Shown: piece after piece, positions 37,200 to 45,355 of the stretch
How the letters are laid out: every line of letters starts with the position of its first letter
Position numbering within the stretch: position 1 is the first letter of the stretch
DNA from: Pseudovibrio denitrificans JCM 12308
GTDB taxonomy: Bacteria > Pseudomonadota > Alphaproteobacteria > Rhizobiales > Stappiaceae
Reading direction: 5' to 3'
Length of the DNA: 64,000 nt
Assembly: GCF_001310815.1 (NCBI RefSeq)
Contig: NZ_BAZK01000008.1
Span: forward strand, 62,001-126,000
The notes under the pieces: model-generated
The model's input: only the letters and a program-made list of their open reading frames with translations
The model's database searches: none
What the model was told of the DNA's origin: nothing
Made by a program: the position numbers and the translations under genes

Positions 37200-37898
37200 A
37201 TGACAAAAGCTGATAGCAACGTGGACCGCATCTACGAAAAACTACGGAAAATGGCGGCCTATTTTGAATTTAAGCCAGACGCCCGTATCAACGAGAGCGC
37301 GTTATCCACAGAGTTGGGTGCAAGCCGGACACCACTGCGCGAGGCGTTGAATCGACTCGTGGCAGAAGGCTTCCTCACGTTCCAGAGTGGCCGCGGCTTC
37401 TTTTGCCGCCCGCTGAGCCCGAAGCTTATTCTTGACCTTTATGAAGCGCGTGTCGCTATCGAGACGGAGATTGTCCGCCTTGTTTGCCGCCGGGCCAGTG
37501 ATGAAGAACTTCAGGATCTGATGGAGTTCCTGAAGTCCACGGAACCGGACTACGACAGCTGCGAAGACCCGATGGAGCTTTTGAGCATGGACGAGGCGTA
37601 TCACATGCGCATCGCCGCTCTGTCTCAAAGCAACGAGCTGGTCCGCATTCTGGAAAACCTGAATGACCGCGTGCGCTACATTCGTCTTGTCGACCTGAAG
37701 TACCTGCGCGGCAAGACCCCTGTTTCCACGCAGGAGGAAGCCCAGCTTTCAGCCCACCGTGTGGTGCTGACCGCCCTGATCAACCGGGACGAAGACAAAG
37801 CGGTTTCCACCATGCGCCATCATATTGAACGCCGCCGCGACGAGGCCACCGAAGCCGTGCGCATCGCCTATTCGCAGCTCTACGTTCCAGCCGATTAA
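37200..37898 (+). CDS. GntR family regulator (FadR/FCD subfamily)
   Basis: Regulator of 232 residues from ATG 37200. The winged HTH has INESALSTELGASRTPLREALNRLVAEGFL, and the FCD effector domain has LYEARVAIETEIVRLVCRRAS, DEAYHMRIAALSQ and HRVVLTALINRDEDKAVSTMRHHIERR, with the Asp/His residues that bind metal in this group. It is divergent from the ThDP-enolase-flavoprotein-TRAP operon and probably represses it until a catabolite binds. A longer frame from GTG 37140 is possible but less likely. Confidence 0.88.
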   Translation: MTKADSNVDRIYEKLRKMAAYFEFKPDARINESALSTELGASRTPLREALNRLVAEGFLTFQSGRGFFCRPLSPKLILDLYEARVAIETEIVRLVCRRASDEELQDLMEFLKSTEPDYDSCEDPMELLSMDEAYHMRIAALSQSNELVRILENLNDRVRYIRLVDLKYLRGKTPVSTQEEAQLSAHRVVLTALINRDEDKAVSTMRHHIERRRDEATEAVRIAYSQLYVPAD

Positions 37899-37994
37899 CG
37901 CGTACTCCCGAAGGCGCTTTTTGCTTTCGGGGGGAGGGTACGCGGAAAACCAAGAGCAAAGCAGCCTGAGAATCCCCAATACTCAGGCTGCTTT
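37899..37994 (+). terminator. Two strong hairpins after the GntR gene
   Basis: The second hairpin (37958-37994) is a perfect 13-bp stem, AAAGCAGCCTGAG / CTCAGGCTGCTTT, with an 11-base loop. The first (about 37899-37945) joins CGCGTAC with GTACGCG over an internal CCCGAA/TTCGGG pairing. Only 33 bp separate them from the racemase start, so downstream expression relies on partial read-through or a promoter inside this gap. Confidence 0.7.
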
Positions 37995-38027
37995 GATCCC
38001 CCAAATTTAAGGAAGAGGTTTTGAATT

Positions 38028-38789
38028 ATGTCCGTTGAGTATGGAGGCAAGACCGTATTTGGTGCCTCGGTCGGCATTCTCATGCTGGAGACCAAGTTCC
38101 CGCGTATTTACGGCGATATTGGCAATGCGCAGACATGGCCGTTCCCCGTGCATTACCGCGTGGTACGCGGCGCGACCCCAAACAAGGTGGTGCGCAACGA
38201 CCCACGTGAGCTGGTGAATGAGTTTATTGAAGCAGGCCGCGATCTGGTCCGTATGGGGTGTGACGGCATCACCACCAACTGCGGTTTTTTGGCACTCATT
38301 CAGGATCAGGTGAAGGAAGCCCTTGGCGTTCCTGTTGCCACCTCTTCTTTGATGCAGATCCCAAGCGTGCAGCAGCTTCTGCCAAACGACAAACGCGTTG
38401 GCGTCATCACCATTTCCAAAGAAACGCTAACCAAGGAGCATCTGAAAGCAGCTGGTGCGCCAGAAGATACAGTGATCGTTGGTACGGATGGCCTGCGCAA
38501 CTTCACCCGCGAAGTGCTGGATGATTACGACGCCATCAACTTTGAAGATGCCCGCCTTGATCTGCTGGATGCCGCCGCTGAACTGGTGACCAAGAACGAA
38601 GGCATCGGCGCAATTGTGCTGGAATGCACCAACATGGTGCCTTATGCAAACGACATCCGCAAACTCACCGGTTTGCCGGTATATTCCATCTACACTTTCG
38701 TGAACTGGTTCCAATCCGGTCTGGTTCCGCGTAAGTTCCCGCTGGAACTGGATGACCCGCGTTTGAATTTAGCGACCTACGGAAATTAA
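38028..38789 (+). CDS. Aspartate/glutamate racemase superfamily protein
   Basis: Protein of 253 residues with the two-Cys plan of this superfamily: one Cys in GCDGITTNCGFLAL and the other in GAIVLECTNMVPYA. The superfamily includes amino acid racemases, hydantoin racemase, maleate isomerase and arylmalonate decarboxylase. FPVHYRVVRGATPNKVV near the N-terminus does not match classical MurI. It lies 3 bp before proC and downstream of the GntR regulator, suggesting that it racemises or isomerises a compound of the cluster. Good AGGAAGAGG ribosome site. Confidence 0.8.
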   Translation: MSVEYGGKTVFGASVGILMLETKFPRIYGDIGNAQTWPFPVHYRVVRGATPNKVVRNDPRELVNEFIEAGRDLVRMGCDGITTNCGFLALIQDQVKEALGVPVATSSLMQIPSVQQLLPNDKRVGVITISKETLTKEHLKAAGAPEDTVIVGTDGLRNFTREVLDDYDAINFEDARLDLLDAAAELVTKNEGIGAIVLECTNMVPYANDIRKLTGLPVYSIYTFVNWFQSGLVPRKFPLELDDPRLNLATYGN

Positions 38790-38792
38790 TCG

Positions 38793-39623
38793 ATGTCCAA
38801 GCCTAGTCAGATTGAAGAGATAAACACAAACGGCCTTGTTTTGCTCGGCTGCGGAAAGATGGGCTCGGCCATGCTGAAAGGCTGGCTGGAAGCAGGCGTT
38901 CTGCCTTCCAGCACCACCGTGATTGACCCTTATCCCTCTGACTGGCTCCGGTCACTGGAAGATCACGGCCTGAACCTGAACAAGACACTGCCAGCAAACC
39001 CGGCAGTCTGCATTCTGGCCGTGAAGCCGCAGATGATGGGCGATGCAACCCCTCAGGTGATCGCCCTGGGTGGCGGCGGAACCGTGTTCATTTCCGTTGC
39101 AGCTGGCACAAACTTGAGTACGCTTCTTTCACTGGTGGGAGAAGGCAGCCCGATCGTACGCGCCATGCCAAACACGCCGGCAGCCATTGGCCGCGGCATC
39201 ACCGCGCTCATTCCAAACAGCCATTGCTCAGATGATAATCTGGCCATGGCACAGGAACTGCTCGCTGCTGTTGGTCAGACTGTGGTGCTGGAAAATGAAG
39301 GCCAGATGGATGCTGTGACAGCCGTGTCCGGTTCCGGCCCGGCCTATGTGTTCCATCTGATTGAGTGCCTTGCCAAAGCAGGTGCTGAGCAAGGCCTGCC
39401 AGAAGAGCTGGCTATGCAACTGGCAAAAGCCACCGTTGGCGGTGCAGGGCAACTGGCAGAAGATGCGCAGGATAGCCCATCTCAATTGCGCATCAACGTG
39501 ACATCTCCAAACGGCACAACAGCCGCTGCCTTGGATGTGCTTATGAATGAAGACAACGGCATGCCACCGCTCCTTTCCCGCGCTGTTGCAGCAGCCAAAA
39601 AGCGTAGTGAAGAGCTGGCTTAA
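38793..39623 (+). CDS. proC: Pyrroline-5-carboxylate reductase family protein
   Basis: NAD(P)H-dependent imine reductase of 276 residues. The nucleotide loop is VLLGCGKMGSAMLKGWL, followed by ILAVKPQMM, VRAMPNTPAAIGRGITAL and the C-terminal dimer signature VSGSGPAYVFHLIECLAKAG, which define ProC. Classical ProC makes proline from pyrroline-5-carboxylate. Here the coupling to a racemase-family gene and an amino-acid catabolic cluster suggests it may instead reduce a cyclic imine of that pathway, possibly pyrroline-2-carboxylate; this is inference. Confidence 0.9.
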   Translation: MSKPSQIEEINTNGLVLLGCGKMGSAMLKGWLEAGVLPSSTTVIDPYPSDWLRSLEDHGLNLNKTLPANPAVCILAVKPQMMGDATPQVIALGGGGTVFISVAAGTNLSTLLSLVGEGSPIVRAMPNTPAAIGRGITALIPNSHCSDDNLAMAQELLAAVGQTVVLENEGQMDAVTAVSGSGPAYVFHLIECLAKAGAEQGLPEELAMQLAKATVGGAGQLAEDAQDSPSQLRINVTSPNGTTAAALDVLMNEDNGMPPLLSRAVAAAKKRSEELA

Positions 39624-39646
39624 GTTCTTCTGATTTCACCGAGTTT

Positions 39647-39684
39647 AAAAGCCCCGCTTTCCATCTGGACGGCGGGGTTTTCTT
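39647..39684 (+). terminator. Rho-independent terminator after proC
   Basis: AAA-G-CCCCGC pairs with GCGGGG-TTTT over a 15-base loop, followed by TTTTCTTTT. It lies 23 bp after the proC stop. Confidence 0.85.
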
Positions 39685-39734
39685 TTACTCTCACGCAGCT
39701 GCTAGAATTAGGCTTGACCAACTTTGATTCTTAT

Positions 39735-39750
39735 ATAACCATACGGTTAT
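39735..39750 (+). promoter_or_regulatory. Operator overlapping the ArsR start codon
   Basis: ATAACC-ATAC-GGTTAT is a perfect 6-bp inverted repeat whose right arm includes the first two bases of the ArsR ATG. ATAACCATATGGTTAT-like sites are typical for ArsR proteins paired with SRPBCC genes, so autorepression is likely. Confidence 0.7.
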
Positions 39751-40100
39751 GCAACAACTAAACCAGACATCCCAGCCCCAAAATCTAGATGCCGTGTTTG
39801 CAGCACTGGCCGATCCCACCCGCCGCGCGATCCTGACACGGCTTGCGGGTGGGGAGGCTCGGTCAACGAGCTGGCTGAGCCGTTTCGCATGAGCCAACCC
39901 GCCGTCTCAAAGCATCTGAAAGTTCTGGAGCGCGCAGGTTGGTTGAACGCGCCATAGACAAACAGCGCCGCCCGGCCCGGCTCAAAGCCGCGCCCATGCG
40001 TGAGGCCGTCAAATGGCTGGAAGAGTTTAGTAAGTTCTGGTCAACCAGCTTCGATCAGCTGGATGATCTTCTGGAGGAATTGAAGAAATCCGAGAGTTGA
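39749..40100 (+). CDS. ArsR family regulator (two frame breaks)
   Basis: Winged-helix repressor of about 118 residues once repaired. It reads LDAVFAALADPTRRAILTRLAGGE, then after one missing base near 39859 SVNELAEPFRMSQPAVSKHLKVLERAG, and after another near 39939 LVERAIDKQRRPARLKAAPM and VKWLEEFSKFWSTSFDQLDDLLEEL, ending at TGA 40100. This is the form found in ArsR-SRPBCC pairs, without metal-binding Cys motifs. It lies 13 bp before the SRPBCC gene and probably represses both. Confidence 0.82.
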
Positions 40101-40113
40101 GGAGGGAATGGGA

Positions 40114-40620
40114 ATGAGAGAAGTACCGACCTATGTTTTGGAACGCACCTTTAACGCCCCACGCGAGCTGGTCTGGCGTACGTGGACTGAGCCGGATCTG
40201 GTCTCCCGCTGGTATGGCCCAAACGTGGAGAGCATTCCGCACAAGATGGATGTGGAGCAGGGCGGTCTCTGGCTGCATGAAATGAAGTGGGGCGACAACT
40301 CCAACTACCAGCGTGCCGAGTACATCGAAGTCTCCAAGCCCGAAAAGCTCGTCTGGCTCCATTCCAATGCTGATGAGAACTGGGAGGTCGCAGGTAATCC
40401 CATGATGCCTGACTGGCCACGCATCCTGCTGACCACCGTGACTTTCGAGGAAAACGGCGACCAGACCAACCTCCGCCTTACATGGGTTCCCCATGACGCC
40501 ACCGAAGCCGAAATCACCTGCTTCGAAGCTGCCATCAGCGGCATAAACAAAGGCTGGAACGCCGGTATGGCCCTCCTGGAAGACCTCCTCGCCGAGCTTC
40601 AGAGCGAAATGCAGACTTAG
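40114..40620 (+). CDS. SRPBCC/AHSA1 domain protein
   Basis: Protein of 168 residues with the START-like helix-grip fold of the AHSA1 group: VLERTFNAPRELVWRTWTEPDLVSRWYGP at the start, VSKPEKLVWLHS in the middle and GWNAGMALLEDLLAEL at the end. ATG 40114 is preferred over 40108 because GGAGG is about 8 bases away. These proteins bind small hydrophobic ligands; the exact role is unknown. Paired with the ArsR gene upstream. Confidence 0.85.
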   Translation: MREVPTYVLERTFNAPRELVWRTWTEPDLVSRWYGPNVESIPHKMDVEQGGLWLHEMKWGDNSNYQRAEYIEVSKPEKLVWLHSNADENWEVAGNPMMPDWPRILLTTVTFEENGDQTNLRLTWVPHDATEAEITCFEAAISGINKGWNAGMALLEDLLAELQSEMQT

Positions 40621-40811
40621 AGCACCTTCGCCAAGCAACTAATTTGGGCTAAGCTTTCAATTGGTGACAAGCTAGCCCACTTAGTGGCTATCATTTGATT
40701 TTTTGTCGTAAACTACATTCTCAATCAAAAATTTCTTGTACTCATCTTGGACTAACCGATGAAGTTAAACTCAATTGAGAAATTTGAAGAGGGGCGAAAG
40801 AAATACGGGAG

Positions 40812-41417
40812 ATGGCTGGGTTATGCACACTGAGCACCTATCATTCCTACGCAAATTATCGGTGGAACAACAAGACAATCTTAAATTTGCTTATCCTCTC
40901 TATACTCCTCATAGTCTTACCTTCCATTTTTTCAGTTCACCTGATGAAATATGAGACAATTCAATACCTTGTATCATTTTGTCTCAAAACTTTTCCAATG
41001 TTCCAATCACGCTTTTTCGCGCTGCAGAGGTTAAGTTCATATAGTGCAAGTCACTTCGCAATAGCCAGCATTTCCACTTTACTGCTCACCATATCATTCA
41101 CTCTCATACTTGTTTTCGGATATTTAAAACATTGGAACGAAAACAAAGCATATCATCGCGTTAGCCACCTGCAGTTCTTAGGTGCGATTGTCTTTTTCCT
41201 AGCTGCTTTACTAGCGATTTGGGGAATCTTTATTTTTACACCTGAGGACATAAACCCCGGACGCTTGGGGACTTTCGTTATGTTCGTGGCGCCGTTCTTT
41301 TCGTTCTACTGCGTGGCTTTTGTCTTGTTTGTTCCGGGCCTGCTCGCACAACCAATCGTCTTCATGATCAAACTGGTCCATCAGCTCACATTTGGTTTCT
41401 ACGAAGAGCGTCACTGA
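40812..41417 (+). CDS. Hypothetical membrane protein, AT-rich
   Basis: Protein of 201 residues with four or five hydrophobic segments (near 24-45, 85-105, 124-146, 150-195). No known family is recognised. The gene is more AT-rich than its neighbours, which may indicate recent acquisition. The ATG at 40812 has a poor ribosome site. An upstream frame from ATG 40759 (MKLNSIEKFEEGRKKYGRW) ends at 40831 and would join this frame with one base change, so the true N-terminus may be longer and the frame broken. Confidence 0.55.
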   Translation: MAGLCTLSTYHSYANYRWNNKTILNLLILSILLIVLPSIFSVHLMKYETIQYLVSFCLKTFPMFQSRFFALQRLSSYSASHFAIASISTLLLTISFTLILVFGYLKHWNENKAYHRVSHLQFLGAIVFFLAALLAIWGIFIFTPEDINPGRLGTFVMFVAPFFSFYCVAFVLFVPGLLAQPIVFMIKLVHQLTFGFYEERH

Positions 41418-41489
41418 ACGCCGCGACACCTCCCCGCCGAGCTTCAGGCAAGTTTGACGGCGTAGGGTGGATTGGAGACCTCTCCTCAG

Positions 41490-41520
41490 CCCCGACCTCT
41501 CCCTAAGAGGCGGGGTTTTT
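41490..41520 (+). terminator. Rho-independent terminator
   Basis: CCCCG-A-CCTC pairs with GAGG-CGGGG with one bulged A, followed by TTTTTCTTT. It lies 73 bp after the membrane protein gene. The remaining 230 bp to the chemoreceptor start show no gene and should contain its promoter. Confidence 0.75.
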
Positions 41521-41748
41521 CTTTGCGTTGATTGAGGTCTTTTGACGCATAGGTAAGCAGTTTTTACGCAGAAATCTGCCCCATCGGAAATATTATAAGT
41601 AATTGTTCTGATTATATTTCTGCATATTACCGAGCGGAATAGATCAAAATTTAATTTGTTATTAGTAAGTCCGCCATACCCCTAAAACTAACAGTGGTAT
41701 TCTTAGAAAATACCCGCAGCGGAAAATAAGAATATTTATGGGGCACTA

Positions 41749-43457
41749 ATGCACTTTTCCGGTATTAAACTCACCACAAAGATCGCTCTCGCAGTTTCAT
41801 TTGCCATTGTCCTGACAACTGGCATTCTGGTGTTGGCCGCAGACCTTTTACTCTGGGGTACGCTGAGCGATGAAGTGGACAAACGTCACGACATCAATCT
41901 TCGCATTGCGGCGGCGCAGCTCCAGCAGGAGTTCCCATCAGCGACCGTTAAACTGGATCACAACTCCAATGTTTCCAAGATCATCATCAGTGATCCGCTG
42001 AAGTTTTCTAATAATGATCTTGTCGATCACATCGGTCACCTGACCGGTGAGACTGCCACTGTTTTTGTGTGGGATGACTCCAACCAGGATTACTGGCGCA
42101 AAACCACCAATATTAAGAATAAGGCAGGCAAGCGCGCTGTTGATACGCCTCTGGGCAAGGGCGGTGCTGTTTACCCGATTATCAAGTCCGGAAAAACCTT
42201 CCGCGGCGAAGCCAACATTCTTGGCATGGCGTACTACACGCTCTATCAGCCGATCTTTGACAGCAACAACCGTGTTACTGGCATTCTCTATGTAGGCGTT
42301 GAAAAATCTCATATTGAGGCACAGGTTGACCACGTCACCTGGAACCTGCTTTACGCCGCTATCGGTCTGGCAATTATCCTAGTTCTGCTGGCCTACTTCG
42401 GCTTCAAGATGATGCTGAAACCAATCCCGGCCATGACGTGCGCCCTGCGCGATCTTTCAGAGAACAAGCTGGACATCAAGATTGGCTACTCCGATCGCAA
42501 AGATGAGATCGGCGAGATGGCGCAGGCGATTGAAGTGCTCCGCCAGAACAACGTTGAGCGCATTCGCCTGCAGGAACAGAGTGATGAAGAGCACGGCGCT
42601 CGCGAGCAGCGTCAGGGCCGGATCGAGAACCTGCTCAGCCAGTTTGGTGCTGAGGTGACTGAAGCCCTGCAGAGTGTTGATCAGCGTTCGCAGGAGATGG
42701 AACACACCGCAACCCGCCTGACCGGCATTGCAGAAGACTCCGCGCTTCGTTCCAATACCGCTCGCGATGCCTCTGAAGAAGCTTCCGCCAACGTGCAGAC
42801 CGTTGCAACGGCTGCCGAAGAGCTGAGTGCGTCCATTGAAGAGATCAGCCGTCAGCTGGGTGAAACCAACCGCGTGGTGGGTGCAGCAACAAGCGGCGCA
42901 GAAGAGAGCAGCCAGAAGGTTCAGGCTCTGGACAGCGCAGCACAGAAGATTGGCGAAGTGGTCAACCTCATCCGCGACATTGCTGAACAGACCAATCTGC
43001 TGGCCCTGAACGCCACCATCGAGGCGGCCCGCGCTGGCGAGATGGGCAAAGGCTTTGCGGTTGTGGCTTCTGAAGTGAAAGAGCTGGCAACGCAGACCTC
43101 AAAGGCGACAGAAGAGATCTCTGCACAGATCTCCGGTATCCAGAACTCCTCCAAGGAGACTGTGGAAGCATCGTGGGCATCAGCGACACCATGAGCGAAG
43201 TGAACAAGCACGCGACCTCCATCGCAAACGCTGTTGAGCAGCAGGGCTCTGCGACCATGGAGATCAGCGAGAACGTTCAGATGGCAGCCCAGGGCACCCG
43301 CAGCGCGGCGCACAATGTGAGCGAGGTTTCTGTGAAGGTGACCGAGACACAGGAAGCAGCTTCACAGGTGCTGGATGCATCTCAGGCAGTGGCTGACAAT
43401 GCAGCTCGCCTGCGCAAGACCATCAACTCCTTCATGGAAGACATCCGCGCAGCCTAA
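41749..43457 (+). CDS. Methyl-accepting chemotaxis protein (frame broken near 43170)
   Basis: Chemoreceptor of about 569 residues. Membrane helices at about 12-34 and 200-222 enclose a periplasmic Cache-type sensor ([48 protein letters not shown]). A HAMP linker follows, then the signalling domain with the highly conserved tip [22 protein letters not shown]. One missing base near 43170 breaks the frame; restoring it gives [19 protein letters not shown]. The end has no CheR-binding NWETF-type pentapeptide. The ligand is unknown, and no other chemotaxis genes are near. Confidence 0.9.
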
Positions 43458-43481
43458 TCACGCGCAACAATCAAATCAGAG

Positions 43482-43519
43482 TGGCCGCATTTTCCGAGTG
43501 AGAATGCGGCCATTTTCTT
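43482..43519 (+). terminator. Rho-independent terminator after the chemoreceptor
   Basis: TGGCCGCATTTTC pairs with GAGAATGCGGCCA (one G-U pair) over a short loop, followed by TTTTCTTTTCT. It lies 24 bp after the stop codon. Confidence 0.88.
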
Positions 43520-43600
43520 TTCTGCTGAAGAAACGATCATCCGGCGTTCACTTGCCCGTTTCTATAACCGACTGTATTAATTGACCTGTTGGGGGCACAC

Positions 43601-44628
43601 ATGAAGAAACTCAAATCAAAAATCAAACTGCTCGGGTATTCCTTGCTGGCAAGTGCCAGTGCGATGCTGACGCTGAACTCAGCATCATATGCGGCAGGGC
43701 AAGACCTGATCGTTATTGCGGCACCATCCATCAGCGACACCTATGATGACCCGGAGTATGCGGAGCTCTTTCAGGGCATCGTGGACTTCGACATTGCCTA
43801 CGCAAACGCTGTTTATGGAAACGATGAAGTGCGGATCGTCGTGGATGCACAGACCCGGCCTTACTTTGCAGGCAAGGTGCCGGAGGAAATCATCATCAAT
43901 GACTATCTCCCACACATCTGGCGCGGGACTACACCGTCATCAACCCAAGCAAACCGGTTCAGTTCCGTTATACACCCGTCACGTTTGAAGGCGATCAGAC
44001 CGTTGCTGATGAAATGCAGGATGGCTTCAACGCATTTGCAACTGCGAGGGGCCTGAAGTTCGGCAAGACAAAATACATGCTGGATGGCGGCAACATCGTC
44101 GACAACCACGCAGGCCGCGTGATCACCACAACCCGTTTTCTGGAGGACAATGATCTTTCCTACGAAGACGGCAAGGCGGTGCTGAAAGAGCTGCTGAATG
44201 CGAAGGAAGTCGCGATCCTGCCACCGGATGAAGAGGTGATGGCGCACAGCGATGGCATGGTGATGTTTGCGGAAGAAAACACCCTTATCCTCAATCGCTA
44301 TGATGAGCCAATGTACTCCGAGATTTTGGAGGAGCTGGAAACCTCATTCCCAGGTATCAAGATCGTAGATGTGGATGCCATGTGGGATGAGACTAATCCG
44401 TCCAGCGCGTGCGGTGTCAACGTCAATGCAGCTATGACCCGCAACTTCATCTACATGCCGCACTTTGGCGACAAAAACAGCGACAAGGTGATGAAGACCA
44501 TTCAGGCCAACACCAGCAAGAAGGTCATTGCGGTGCCTGCCAACTCCGTGTGCAAACTCGGCGGTTCCGTCCGCTGCCTCACCCTGCAGCTGAAAGGCAC
44601 AGCCGCACAGGCATTCTTGCAGAACTGA
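43601..44628 (+). CDS. Exported agmatine deiminase/PAD-family protein (frame broken near 43920)
   Basis: Protein of about 342 residues. ATG 43601 follows GTTGGGGG. A signal peptide (MKKLKSKIKLLGYSLLAS, cut near ASYA) precedes the mature part. One missing base near 43920 breaks the frame; restoring it gives HIWARDYTVINPSKP, in which the W-x-R-D motif is the substrate-guanidine site of the family. YMLDGGNIVDNH matches the G-G-N-x-x motif, and GGSVRCLTLQL carries the catalytic Cys. Family members deiminate agmatine or peptidyl-arginine; most agmatine deiminases lack a signal peptide, so an extracytoplasmic substrate is likely here. Confidence 0.82.
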
Positions 44629-44634
44629 ACGGCA

Positions 44635-44667
44635 AAACCCCGCCTCATGGGCCAAGGCGGGGTTTCT
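44635..44667. terminator. Bidirectional terminator
   Basis: AAACCCCGCCT pairs with AAGGCGGGGTTT over an 8-base loop, with T-rich sequence on both strands. It separates the deiminase gene from the convergent LysE-type exporter gene. Confidence 0.82.
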
Positions 44668-44713
44668 TCCAGGCAAGCGGCAACTTGCTAAGACAGCTGC
44701 CGCATTGCATGAC

Positions 44714-45355
44714 TCAGAAAAGCTGTCCTAGTGCATCCAGAAGACCCAGCGTTGCGGTGAGCACCAGAAACCCACCGAGTCCCGGCACAATCCAGTTGAA
44801 CACCTTGCTCTCATCGAAGACCTGAAGAGACAGCTGCCCCAGAAATCCGTAGACCATAAAGCAGATGAGTGCGATCAGGCCGATCGGCAAAAACACGGAG
44901 CTCAAGGCTCCGGCATTTGTGGCGATCTCACTGTTCACGAACTGAGGGAACAGTGCCACAAAGAACAGGATTGCCTTGGGATTGAAGAACGCAATCAAAA
45001 AACCGGTCTGAAATCCTTCGCTCGCCTTGGAAAGCTGCTTATCCGCCCCGTCCGTTTCCAGCTTAAAGCTACCGCCGTGGCGGATGAAGATGTATCCGAT
45101 ATAGGCGATGTAAAGCGCACCAACTGCTTGCACAGTCAGCAGAACGCGCGGTTCAAGTGACACCACTGAGCGAAAGGCAAAAAACGCAATCAGCGCCTGC
45201 CCCAGGGATGCGGTGACATTCCCCAAAGCAGGAGGAACGACACCGTTCACACCACCGCGGGCTCCCTCTGTAAAAGCAAGGGCCATGCTGGGGCCGGGGA
45301 TAATCGAGACAGAAAAAATCGCGATGCAATACAGGATGAGTTGGTCGACACTCAT
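44714..45355 (-). CDS. LysE/RhtB family exporter
   Basis: Inner-membrane amino acid exporter of 213 residues with six predicted helices. SIIPGPSMALAFTEGARGGVNG near the N-terminus is the family signature, and GFLIAFFNPKAILFFVALFPQF is the second conserved region. LysE/RhtB proteins export amino acids or derivatives. Its ATG lies directly after the stop codon of the radical SAM gene, so the two are cotranslated, and the exporter may remove the radical SAM product. Confidence 0.9.
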   Translation of the reverse strand: MSVDQLILYCIAIFSVSIIPGPSMALAFTEGARGGVNGVVPPALGNVTASLGQALIAFFAFRSVVSLEPRVLLTVQAVGALYIAYIGYIFIRHGGSFKLETDGADKQLSKASEGFQTGFLIAFFNPKAILFFVALFPQFVNSEIATNAGALSSVFLPIGLIALICFMVYGFLGQLSLQVFDESKVFNWIVPGLGGFLVLTATLGLLDALGQLF

